From: Zoogloea sp. LCSB751
Lineage (GTDB): Bacteria > Pseudomonadota > Gammaproteobacteria > Burkholderiales > Rhodocyclaceae
Assembly: GCF_002028455.1 (NCBI RefSeq)
Contig: NZ_MWUM01000022.1
Coordinates: 27,599-91,598 of the forward strand
Length of the DNA stretch: 64,000 bases
Direction of reading: 5' to 3'
Numbering within the stretch: the stretch's first letter is position 1; every line of letters starts with the position of its first letter. This document shows, piece by piece, positions 17,047 to 25,110 of the stretch. A model generated the notes under the pieces. The model made no database searches. It was given only the letters and a program-made list of their open reading frames with translations, and had not been told where the DNA came from. Made by a program: the position numbers and the translations under genes.

Positions 17047-18185
17047 CACAAGGGCACCTTGCCCGTCGCACGCCATTCCTTCCAGAGGGACTGCACCCGG
17101 GCTCCGTTGTCCCGCCACCAGTCAGGGTCAATTTTGACGGCCTTGGCAAGGTTGGCCTTAGCGGTGGTCAGATTGCGGGACTCGTCGGGAGCGAGATGGC
17201 GCTCGGTATCTCTGGCGCCCGCGCCATAGCCGATGAGCCGCGCAAAATCCGCCTGCCGCCGGGCATCGCTCATGTAGCGCAGGAACAGCGCCGCGGCATT
17301 CGGATGGGCTGCTCCACGGGGCCGGAACAACCATGCACTGCTGAGGATGTGCTGCTCCCAACGCATGCCGACAGCCAACCCACGCCGCAGGCCGGCCACG
17401 ACTCGACCGCTCTGCGCAATACCCGCGACAAAGTCACCACGCTGAACCCCGACTACCGGCTCGTCCCCGGTCACCCAGTAGGCTCGTACATGGGGCGCGA
17501 GCACGTTGAGCTTGCGAAAGGCTTGGCGCAACCTCTCGTCAGAAATCGGGTAAAGACGGTCCGGGGCGACACCGTCCGCCAGCAGAGCGACGATCAACGT
17601 GTAGGGATGATCGTAAAGCGTGCGCGCCCCCGGGTACTTCGCGACATCCCACAGATCGGCCCACGATGCCATGCCCGACGGAAACACGCGGGTGCTGTAT
17701 ATCAGAACCTCGGAATATGCACTGAGCCAAGTGCCATAATCGTTGTAGGAGCCATCGATCAGATTCGGGCGCGCGGCATCCCAGAAACCTGGAGGCAGCT
17801 TTTCGAAGAGTCCTTCCCGAATACCCTGTTCAAGTTCCCAGGGAACCCCCGTATAAGAGATATCGTACGGAACAGCATTACGTTTCACGTATTCCCTCAA
17901 TTGGGGAAAGCTGTGGCCGGACGATACGATCACGCTCACCCGGACTCCACATTCCTTCTCGAATGGATCCAGGTAGGCCTTCCGGAAAGCCTCCCAGAAA
18001 GTCCCGCCGGACGTATTGATCACCAGCCGCGCCTCAGGCGGCGGCATGCCGGCAATCCGGCACGCGGTAGCCTGGACCTGTGCTACCGCATCCCGAGCGA
18101 TGCAGAGCACAAGGAAGAGAAACATGGCACGGAAAGGAAGAGCCAGACGCGCACTAACCATGATTGGAACGGCAGATCGAGACAT
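17046..18185 (-). CDS. Periplasmic solute-binding protein of the island ABC importer (PotD-like)
   Basis: 379 residues. A hydrophobic signal segment (FLFLVLCIARDAVAQ, about 22-37) is followed by a mature protein starting with the family-1 binding-protein pattern LVINTSGGTFWEAFRKAYLD and PFEKECGVRV. It resembles spermidine/putrescine, iron(III) and thiamine binding proteins in layout. It begins 21 bp after the DUF4198 gene and is coupled by TGATG to the ATPase gene. The exact start among several in-frame ATGs before the signal segment is uncertain. Confidence 0.88.
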   Translation of the reverse strand: MSRSAVPIMVSARLALPFRAMFLFLVLCIARDAVAQVQATACRIAGMPPPEARLVINTSGGTFWEAFRKAYLDPFEKECGVRVSVIVSSGHSFPQLREYVKRNAVPYDISYTGVPWELEQGIREGLFEKLPPGFWDAARPNLIDGSYNDYGTWLSAYSEVLIYSTRVFPSGMASWADLWDVAKYPGARTLYDHPYTLIVALLADGVAPDRLYPISDERLRQAFRKLNVLAPHVRAYWVTGDEPVVGVQRGDFVAGIAQSGRVVAGLRRGLAVGMRWEQHILSSAWLFRPRGAAHPNAAALFLRYMSDARRQADFARLIGYGAGARDTERHLAPDESRNLTTAKANLAKAVKIDPDWWRDNGARVQSLWKEWRATGKVPL

Positions 18186-18206
18186 GGACGAAATTCAGCA
18201 TCGGAA

Positions 18207-18974
18207 TCAATCGGGCTCTGGATGGTTGAGAGAGAAACTCAACGTGGAGAAATGACGGTAGATATCCCGATCGGGATCCGCCGACACCTTCTGGTCGTAC
18301 TCAAGGGCAATCACATTCAAGGTGTCGGCCGCCAGGCGGACCCGCGTGATGCCTGACTTATCTGTCTCGGGAGACAGCAGGGCATCATTGCTCACGAAGT
18401 CCTCCCACAACCTGACTCCTGGCAAAGGACTGCCGTCCAGGAGAACCTGGACCTTCAAGCTGTCACCCCGCTGCAACGCAAGTGGGCTCTCCAAAGGCAC
18501 GATTTCCAAGCCTTTGCCACGGGGACGTAGCGCCCCCTCCCAGGGGCCCAGGACGGTCAGATTCTGCTTGATGGCCTGCAGCCCAAACACCGAACCGGGC
18601 AGGGCACTCTTGCGCCCAGCCTTGAACTTACCGGCAGCATCGCGAGCATAGAAGCCGTAGTCCATGTCCACAAACAGCAGTGCGGCCCCCGAGGGGGGCT
18701 TGAGCGCGACATAGCCCAGCGGGTCGTCCCGCCGCGTCACCTCAAGGGGCCGTCCATTGCCCGTTACAGCACGCGCAGCAGTGATCTTGCTTACCGCATA
18801 AGCCTCGTCATTCGAGGAGAATCCCACTACCACCGCGAGTTCTCCATGACGTTGAGCCACATACATGCCATGTGCACCTGCACTGGGTACAACACCCAGC
18901 AGCAGGACAAGCGCGGCGGAGCAAGCCACCAAGGTCGATTTCATCTTTGTCATCTTCGTATTCATCCTGATCAT
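18207..18974 (-). CDS. DUF4198-type secreted/periplasmic protein
   Basis: 255 residues with a clear signal peptide (ACSAALVLLLGVVPSAGAHG) whose predicted mature N-terminus starts AHGMYVAQR. A histidine near the mature N-terminus is typical of DUF4198 proteins, many of which are linked with TonB receptors and metal uptake. A beta-rich body follows (LVDGSPLPGVRLWEDF-type repeats near residues 175-195). The exact function is not established. It lies 6 bp after the sulfurtransferase gene and 21 bp before the binding-protein gene, so it belongs to the uptake operon, perhaps as a periplasmic partner of receptor or importer (inference). Confidence 0.8.
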   Translation of the reverse strand: MIRMNTKMTKMKSTLVACSAALVLLLGVVPSAGAHGMYVAQRHGELAVVVGFSSNDEAYAVSKITAARAVTGNGRPLEVTRRDDPLGYVALKPPSGAALLFVDMDYGFYARDAAGKFKAGRKSALPGSVFGLQAIKQNLTVLGPWEGALRPRGKGLEIVPLESPLALQRGDSLKVQVLLDGSPLPGVRLWEDFVSNDALLSPETDKSGITRVRLAADTLNVIALEYDQKVSADPDRDIYRHFSTLSFSLNHPEPD

Positions 18975-18980
18975 TGATCT

Positions 18981-19847
18981 TCAGGGCTCGAACCCTGTCC
19001 GTAGCGGGGCGACCCCATCGGGCTGCGCGCCCCATTCGGACCAGGAACCGTCATAGACCGAGGCAGGGGAAAAACCAGCCAACTCCAGGCCCAGAGCCAA
19101 TACGCAGGCCGTCAGGCCACTGCCGCAACTCACCACAACATCCGAATCCGCCCCCACCCCCTGCTCGATGAAGAGCCGTTGCAACACGGCTTGGGGTTTA
19201 TAGGTGTGATCCGCATTGAGCAGTGCCTGGAAGGGCAGACTCCGGCTACCTGGAATATGGCCGGAGCGCAGGCCAGGCCGGGGCTCGGCGACAGTCCCTG
19301 CGTAACGTTCCGGCGAACGCGCATCGAGCACGAGCGCCGATCCGCTTTTCAGGTTTGCAAGCATGTCACCGAGGCCCCGCACCCGCGAGGCCCGGAAGGC
19401 CGGCTGGAATCGGCCCACCTCGACTGGGGCAGGCTCTCCTGCCTCGATAACCCCGTCCTCGGCTCGCCATTTCGGCAGGCCGCCGTCCAGCACAGCCACC
19501 GCGTCATGCCCGAACACCTTGAACAGCCACCAGCCACGCGCGGCCGAAAACAGACCTTTCTGGTCGTAGATGACGATGCGCTGATGGTTATGAAGGCCAA
19601 GAGCAGCAACCTGTCGTGCGAAACGTGCCGGGGACGGCAGCATATGTGGAAGGTCGGACTCGATATCCGCTACCTCGTCCACATCGAGGAATCGCGCCCC
19701 GGGAATGCGTGCACGCAAGAATTCCTCCCGCCCGTCGCGCCTCTCCATGGGCATATATGCCGAGGCATCCAGGATGACGAGGTCCGCGTCCTCACGATGC
19801 GCCGCCAACCAGGCGCTCGACACTATTGGTGACAGCGGCTCAGCCAC
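18981..19847 (-). CDS. sseA: 3-mercaptopyruvate/thiosulfate sulfurtransferase (tandem rhodanese)
   Basis: 288 residues with two rhodanese domains: an inactive N-terminal one (about 10-135) and a catalytic C-terminal one (about 160-285) with Cys241 in SCGSGLTACVLALGLEL. The loop CGSG[LV]TA is that of SseA-type mercaptopyruvate sulfurtransferases rather than the CRKGVT of thiosulfate rhodanese. The motif HIPGSRSLPF and terminal GSWSEWG are family hallmarks. In this operon it may handle sulfur or sulfite released by the adjacent monooxygenase (inference), which is the main hint that the imported compound carries sulfur. Confidence 0.9.
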   Translation of the reverse strand: MAEPLSPIVSSAWLAAHREDADLVILDASAYMPMERRDGREEFLRARIPGARFLDVDEVADIESDLPHMLPSPARFARQVAALGLHNHQRIVIYDQKGLFSAARGWWLFKVFGHDAVAVLDGGLPKWRAEDGVIEAGEPAPVEVGRFQPAFRASRVRGLGDMLANLKSGSALVLDARSPERYAGTVAEPRPGLRSGHIPGSRSLPFQALLNADHTYKPQAVLQRLFIEQGVGADSDVVVSCGSGLTACVLALGLELAGFSPASVYDGSWSEWGAQPDGVAPLRTGFEP

Positions 19848-19886
19848 GGTGAATGCCTTCCTTTGCGATCACGTGCGCGACACCCA

Positions 19887-21242
19887 TCATGCCGACACTC
19901 CGAACCGGCCCACCGGCCTCGGCAAGCCAAGCTGGCTCCTGAGCGTGCCTCCCAAGTAAGCCTCCTGCACCAGGCCTCGTTTCTGCAATTCGGGGACCAC
20001 GAGGTCGACGAAGTCATTGAAGCCGCCTGGCAAATAAGGCGGGAGAATGTTGAAGCCATCCGCAGCACCTTCCCGGAACCAGGTCTCGATGTAATCGGCG
20101 ACCTGTGCGGGGGACCCAATCACGAAACCATGCCCACTGGCACTCGCCGTCTGCTCATAAAGCTGGCGTATCGTGAGCCCACCCTTTTCAGCAAGGCGCT
20201 TCAACAGATCGAAACGACTCTTGGAGCCATCGGAACCGATGATTTCCGGCAGGGGCGCATCCAGAGGCAAGCCGGTCAGATCGATCTCTCCCAGCAGTTC
20301 CGCAATCAGGGCCAGGCCAACCTCCGGCTGGATCTTCGCCTGTAACGCTTCGAAGGTCTCCCGGGCCTCGGCCTCACTACGCCCGACGAAGGGCACCAGT
20401 CCCGGCAGGACCAACACGTGTTCCGGATCACGCCCATGCTCCCGCACCCTTGACTTCAGATCCTGGTAAAAGGCCTGACCGTCGGACAGCGAGCGTTGCG
20501 CGGTGAACACCAGATCCGCCGAAACAGCAGCCAGTTCACGTCCCACATCGGATGAACCCGCCTGAGCAATGACCGGATGCCCTTGCGGCGGGCGGGACAC
20601 ATTGAGTGGCCCGGTCACCGAGAAGTGCTTGCCGACGTGCCCTATCGGATGAACTCGGGACAGGTCAGCGTAACGGCCGCTCTCCTTGTCTCGAACATAA
20701 GCGCCGTCATCAACGCTGTCCCACAGGGACTTGACCACATCTACGAATTCCGCAGCCCGCTCATAGCGCTCGGCATGGGGAACATGTTGCTCGCGGTTGA
20801 AGTTGGTCGCCTCGGCGGGGTTGGCGGAGGTCACCAGATTCCAACCCGCTCGGCCGCCGCTGATGTGATCCAGCGACGCCACCTTGCGCGCCACGTGGAA
20901 GGGCTCAAAGTAGGTCGTCGTGGCGCTTCCCACCAGCCCGATGTGCCGGGTGTGTGCCGCAATCGCGGCAAGCAGCGTGAATGGCTCGAGATGGCGCTTC
21001 GGCTCCGTCCCGGCCAGCCCGGCGGCATTGCGCTCCTGGTGGGCAGGGGTGCCGTCATATAGGGCTGCACTGTCTGCAAAAAAAACGATATCGAAACGCC
21101 CCTCCTCCGCCTTTTTCGCAACACCAAGATAATGTTGGAGGCTTGAGGTCGCATCGGGATGAGCATCGGGATGCCGCCAACCGGCAACGTGGGAACCGGA
21201 CGCATTAATCAACACACCCAGCTTCAGTCTCTTGCGCAACAT
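19887..21242 (-). CDS. FMNH2-dependent monooxygenase, NtaA/SnaA/DszA family (luciferase-like)
   Basis: 451 residues, the usual length for the family. Luciferase-fold landmarks include GRFDIVFFADSAALYDG, HTRHIGLVGSATTTYFEPFH, DHISGGRAGWNLVTS and RPPQGHPVIAQAGSS. NtaA, EmoA, SnaA and DszA oxidise nitrilotriacetate, EDTA, pristinamycin IIB or dibenzothiophene sulfone with reduced FMN delivered by a separate reductase. The matching reductase is encoded at 12263-12802. The ATG at 21242 has AGGAAA upstream, and a longer reading would overlap the TonB receptor gene. It starts 37 bp after that gene. Substrate unknown: organosulfur or aminopolycarboxylate are the leading options. Confidence 0.92.
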   Translation of the reverse strand: MLRKRLKLGVLINASGSHVAGWRHPDAHPDATSSLQHYLGVAKKAEEGRFDIVFFADSAALYDGTPAHQERNAAGLAGTEPKRHLEPFTLLAAIAAHTRHIGLVGSATTTYFEPFHVARKVASLDHISGGRAGWNLVTSANPAEATNFNREQHVPHAERYERAAEFVDVVKSLWDSVDDGAYVRDKESGRYADLSRVHPIGHVGKHFSVTGPLNVSRPPQGHPVIAQAGSSDVGRELAAVSADLVFTAQRSLSDGQAFYQDLKSRVREHGRDPEHVLVLPGLVPFVGRSEAEARETFEALQAKIQPEVGLALIAELLGEIDLTGLPLDAPLPEIIGSDGSKSRFDLLKRLAEKGGLTIRQLYEQTASASGHGFVIGSPAQVADYIETWFREGAADGFNILPPYLPGGFNDFVDLVVPELQKRGLVQEAYLGGTLRSQLGLPRPVGRFGVSA

Positions 21243-21279
21243 GTTCCTATTTCCTTTCACTCTGTCGTTTGCCAGGCAC

Positions 21280-24027
21280 TCAGAAACTCTTGCCCAGGCG
21301 CAGGTACAAGAAGGTGCCACCCGGGTTGAAAGCCGCGAGGCTGGAATTGCTCAAGCGCCCTCCATTGGATGAATTGGGGACCATTTCCGGTTTTGCCCCG
21401 AATAGGTTCTGCGCCCCGAAAGTCAGATCGAAAGCCGGAAATTTGTAGGTACCAGCAACATCGACAGTCCATTTCGGCGTGAACCAGAATTCGGTCCCTG
21501 GCGCCTGATTGTTGGCACCGCCATAAGGACCGTAATAGGTTTGCGATGCCACCCAACGCCAGGGACCGGACTTCCAGTCCTGACTCAAGATTCCACGTTG
21601 TCTCGGAACTGCGTTCTCGATCAGACTGGTCACCGAAAAATAATCAACCAATGGTTTGCCGGCAAAGCTCCCAACGGAGACGCTATCGACAGTCGTCTTG
21701 CTGTAGCTCCAGGATGCGGAAAGTGCCAGGTCGCCCGCAGCAAGACGTGTCTTCCAAGTACCGACGGCATCTACACCGTTGGTAGTGGTCGTTCCCATGT
21801 TGAGGAAATACTGAATACCGTAAATGGTCGGGTAGCCGGCATTCGCCAGGATTCCATTGACCGTGTTGCCCTGGATAACCGACGACAGCGCAATCCGATC
21901 GTCAATCCGGATCCGGTAGGCATCGACCGTCAGCGTGGTGCTGTCGCTCGGAGTCAGAACCACCCCGAAAGAGATGTTGTGCGACTTCTCCGGCTTGAGA
22001 TCCTGAGCCCCCGCGAGCCGTGCAATCTCCGACGAAACCGGCGCCAGGAGCACGTCCACCCGCCCGGATGGATTGGCCAGGGTCGGAGCCACTTGAACCG
22101 CAGTGTCGCCATACAAGGAGAGCTGCCCGATCGTAGGCGCCTTGAACGCGGTATTGACAGTGGATCGCAGAGCAACCGACGGGCTGATCACATAGCGAGC
22201 GGAGAGCTTCCCGGTGCTTGCATTACCGAAGTCGCTGTAGTGCTCCAACCGCCCGGTAACCCCCACCGAAAGGTCCTTCACGACCTCGCCTTCAAGTCCG
22301 GCATAGGCAGCCCAGACATCGCGGCTCGCATCGTGGGCCGATGCGTCCGGTACGACATAGCCACCGCTTGTGACACCGATCGGAACCCCTGTTACCCCTC
22401 CAAAGGCCCATGAAGCAGTATCCCCTGCCCGTTGCCCATAGGACTCCCAACGCCGCGCCACCCCCGCAGAAAGTACGAGCGGCTGACGCACAAAGGCCGG
22501 CGCCAGTTCCCGCTTGTAGTCGAGCGTCAGATTGGTCTGACTGTTCCGGAGCGTACCGAGAAAGAAATTGCGCGGAGTTGCTATTCCGTAACTGGGGTTT
22601 TCAGAGTTGTTGGCATACAGGCTGGTTTCATTGCGCCCGTACCCCAGACTCAAATCCCACACCCCATCCGGGAGAGCTCCATGCTTGGCCCCGACAAGGA
22701 ACGCGATATCCTCCGGAACGCCCTTCCCGACCACCTGATATCCGTCCGGTGTCACCGTCGCCACATTCACGTTGGAATTCGGAAGTCGCCAGGGCGAGTA
22801 TTGCTTCGTGAAACGACGGCTATAGTTCGCAAGCCCATACAGCGTCGTATCGGCATTGAAAGGCAATTCCCCGTTGGCGACCAGTGAGAGGTTTTCGCCA
22901 TCCCCGAGACCGGTATACCAATTGCGCGGAGCCGAGCCCTCCAATTCAGGATGAGCCACAGGATATGTGGCCGTCGCCGAATAATACTTGCGGGTATCCG
23001 TTCCCTCGTTGAGACGGGTGAAGTCGTGGGTCTCGTAGCTCCCGCTCAGGGTCAGGAAACCGCCCTCCCCCAGCTCATAACCTTTCCAGCCGGAAATAAT
23101 CCGGGTCAATCCATCACCCTTCGTCTGCTGACCGATTTGTGCGTCGGCACGAGCGCCCGCCGCACGGGCCTTCAAGACAATATTGACCACCCCGGCGATG
23201 GCATCGGAGCCATACTGCGCAGAAGCCCCGTCACGCAGCACTTCAACGCGATCGATCGCCACAAGAGGGATCGATGCCAGGTCCACCGCCTGATCGCCCC
23301 GCCCAAAACTGTCCCCGGTATTGACGATACCCGACGTATGCCAGCGCTTTCCGTTGATCAGCACCAGCGCCTCTCCCGGCGAAAGGCCACGCAGAGAAGC
23401 CTGTTTTGCGGAAGTCGCGCCGGTACTGGCGCGGTTTTGCGGGAAGTTGACCGAGGGTGCCAATGCCTGCAACGCTTGAGAGAGATTGGTGAATCCCGAA
23501 CCGGTGAGGCGGTCTCCACTGATCACATCCACCGGCGCCGCACTGGTCAGGGTCGTCACTCCGGAACGGAAGGTGCCGACAACCACGGTCTCCAATTGCT
23601 GCACATCTTCCGCAGACGCCGCATTTGCCTTGACGGATGCAGCACCGGGCTCACGCTCCTGCACATTGAGCCCGACCTTTTGCGCAGTAATCTTGATGGC
23701 CCCCAGCTCCGTGATACTGCGGGTCAACCCAGTGTTGCGCAATGCACGATCAAGTGCTTCGCCGAGGGTGAAGCGACCTTCGATCGCCGAGACCATCAAT
23801 CCCTTTGTCAGGCGCGGATCGAAGGAAACGACACGCCCCGTCTGACGTGCAATTGCAAGCAGGACATCCTCAAGCGGCCCCTCTGGCACATTGAAATCAG
23901 CAGCTACACTCCCGAACGCATCAACAGTGCCCTGGGCATGCGAAACATTCATCGGCAACGATATGGCCAACATCATGGCCAGGGAAAGGGGCCGCAACTT
24001 GTTCGTGGCGCTTGTTATGGACAGCAC
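21280..24027 (-). CDS. TonB-dependent outer-membrane receptor with N-terminal signalling (STN) domain
   Basis: 915 residues. The signal peptide runs to about residue 32 (ending SLPMNVSHAQG). An STN/secretin-like signalling domain follows at about 45-115 (PLEDVLLAIARQTGRVVSFD). A TonB box ETVVV occurs near 147, the plug at about 155-265 (GEALVLINGKRWHTSG, LRDGASAQYGSDAIAGVVNI), and a 22-strand-type barrel ends in a C-terminal Phe (FLYLRLGKSF). The STN domain marks it as a transducer for the FecR/FecI pair at 10654-12125. The start is a GTG with AGGAG five bases upstream. It is the first gene of a ten-gene minus-strand run, and its ligand should be the substrate of the whole island. Confidence 0.95.
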   Translation of the reverse strand: MLSITSATNKLRPLSLAMMLAISLPMNVSHAQGTVDAFGSVAADFNVPEGPLEDVLLAIARQTGRVVSFDPRLTKGLMVSAIEGRFTLGEALDRALRNTGLTRSITELGAIKITAQKVGLNVQEREPGAASVKANAASAEDVQQLETVVVGTFRSGVTTLTSAAPVDVISGDRLTGSGFTNLSQALQALAPSVNFPQNRASTGATSAKQASLRGLSPGEALVLINGKRWHTSGIVNTGDSFGRGDQAVDLASIPLVAIDRVEVLRDGASAQYGSDAIAGVVNIVLKARAAGARADAQIGQQTKGDGLTRIISGWKGYELGEGGFLTLSGSYETHDFTRLNEGTDTRKYYSATATYPVAHPELEGSAPRNWYTGLGDGENLSLVANGELPFNADTTLYGLANYSRRFTKQYSPWRLPNSNVNVATVTPDGYQVVGKGVPEDIAFLVGAKHGALPDGVWDLSLGYGRNETSLYANNSENPSYGIATPRNFFLGTLRNSQTNLTLDYKRELAPAFVRQPLVLSAGVARRWESYGQRAGDTASWAFGGVTGVPIGVTSGGYVVPDASAHDASRDVWAAYAGLEGEVVKDLSVGVTGRLEHYSDFGNASTGKLSARYVISPSVALRSTVNTAFKAPTIGQLSLYGDTAVQVAPTLANPSGRVDVLLAPVSSEIARLAGAQDLKPEKSHNISFGVVLTPSDSTTLTVDAYRIRIDDRIALSSVIQGNTVNGILANAGYPTIYGIQYFLNMGTTTTNGVDAVGTWKTRLAAGDLALSASWSYSKTTVDSVSVGSFAGKPLVDYFSVTSLIENAVPRQRGILSQDWKSGPWRWVASQTYYGPYGGANNQAPGTEFWFTPKWTVDVAGTYKFPAFDLTFGAQNLFGAKPEMVPNSSNGGRLSNSSLAAFNPGGTFLYLRLGKSF

Positions 24028-24225
24028 AGCATCTCCTATAAGGCTTTGGTCTCACTACGAGATCCTCTATGCACTTGTGGAGGGAGATGCCCAAAAAGAC
24101 AGCGCCACCTTCTTCTAAATTCAGAAAAACTTATTCAAATAAGAGAAATTGCGATTGAAAACTGTATTGCACGCTGACGACCAAGGCGTCTTCATCGTGA
24201 TGCAATGGGGCCACGCGCCCAGGCT

Positions 24226-24714
24226 CTAGAGCTGCAGCATGTCCTTGGTACACGCCCCCGCATACACCGAATCCATCGTGATGCGGATCTGCACCTCCTG
24301 GCTGCCCTTGTGGACGAACTGCTGAACTTCGGAACGCAGGCGGCGCGATGCCACCGTGTTGCTGACCTGCATCTCCACCGAGTTGCCGTCGGCCATCGTG
24401 CAACTCATCTTCCAGCTGGCGCTGGCCTCGCTGCGGGTGGCGTCCGAAATACTGCAGCGGGCGCCCTGCTTCTCCATCTTGTCCCGGTCGATGCCCGGCG
24501 TCAGGTAGGGATCGCGGGCCAGGAAGGCCGGCGTGAGACACAGCTGCGTCGTCATCTCCGACACCGTCCGGGATGGACTGGCCGGCGTTTCGCGCGCCGT
24601 GACCACCGTCTTGACCTTCCAGCCCCCCGGCTGAATGGTGGGACTGGCCGCAGCGGGCAGCATCGCCAGGAGCAGGGGCAACACGAGCGCACGGCTCAGA
24701 ACATGGACAGACAT
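24226..24714 (-). CDS. DUF3617-family secreted protein
   Basis: 162 residues. A signal peptide (ALVLPLLLAMLPAAAS) is followed by the DUF3617 beginning IQPGGWKVKTVVTA, which resembles the PGxW pattern of this family, and by three or four cysteines that could form disulfides (CLTPAFL, ARCSISD, MSCTMADGN, ACTKDML). The family has no established activity. The ATG at 24714 has GGAGG a few bases upstream. It stands alone, outside the lower-GC island on its right side, and is divergent from the chemoreceptor gene. Confidence 0.85.
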   Translation of the reverse strand: MSVHVLSRALVLPLLLAMLPAAASPTIQPGGWKVKTVVTARETPASPSRTVSEMTTQLCLTPAFLARDPYLTPGIDRDKMEKQGARCSISDATRSEASASWKMSCTMADGNSVEMQVSNTVASRRLRSEVQQFVHKGSQEVQIRITMDSVYAGACTKDMLQL

Positions 24715-25110
24715 GGGAACCTCCCGCCGGGGATCGAATGAATGCCGCGATGGTGCCACGGGCGGCGGACCCACCGCCATGCTGCAGAACGCCAGCATCC
24801 GGCGACATATTCCAGGCAGTCCCGCAGCCCATCGGCCCCACCAGGTGCCGGGTGCAGCCCGCACCATGCACCACCGCAGTGCCAGTACTCCCTAATAGGT
24901 AGCACTCACTGAAAAAACACTCCGGATTTGCACCTTTATAGTGCGCAGTGTGAATTTCCGTGACGCAGGAAGGGTGAAATATATTGCATAACCCCAAGCG
25001 CTAAGCGCCTGATTCACCAAGGCGGTGCAGATTGCCAAGGGTACAGGGCACAAAACAGGCGCAGCTCTTGCTCTCCGACCCTGCTTCTTTTTTGTAGCAG
25101 GAATCAGTCA
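24715..25110. other. Divergent spacer between the DUF3617 and chemoreceptor genes
   Basis: No gene is evident in this 396-bp spacer. The middle (about 24890-24995) is notably AT-richer than the surroundings and is the likely promoter zone. A short hairpin-capable repeat (GCGCT-A-AGCGC, 24998-25008) lies about 100 bp before the chemoreceptor ATG. I could not identify a convincing sigma-28 or sigma-70 element. Confidence 0.4.

Noticed and set aside
24028..24225. A FecI-type promoter before the TonB receptor
   Set aside because: The spacer is AT-rich and correctly placed, but I could not match -35 and -10 elements with enough certainty to mark a site.
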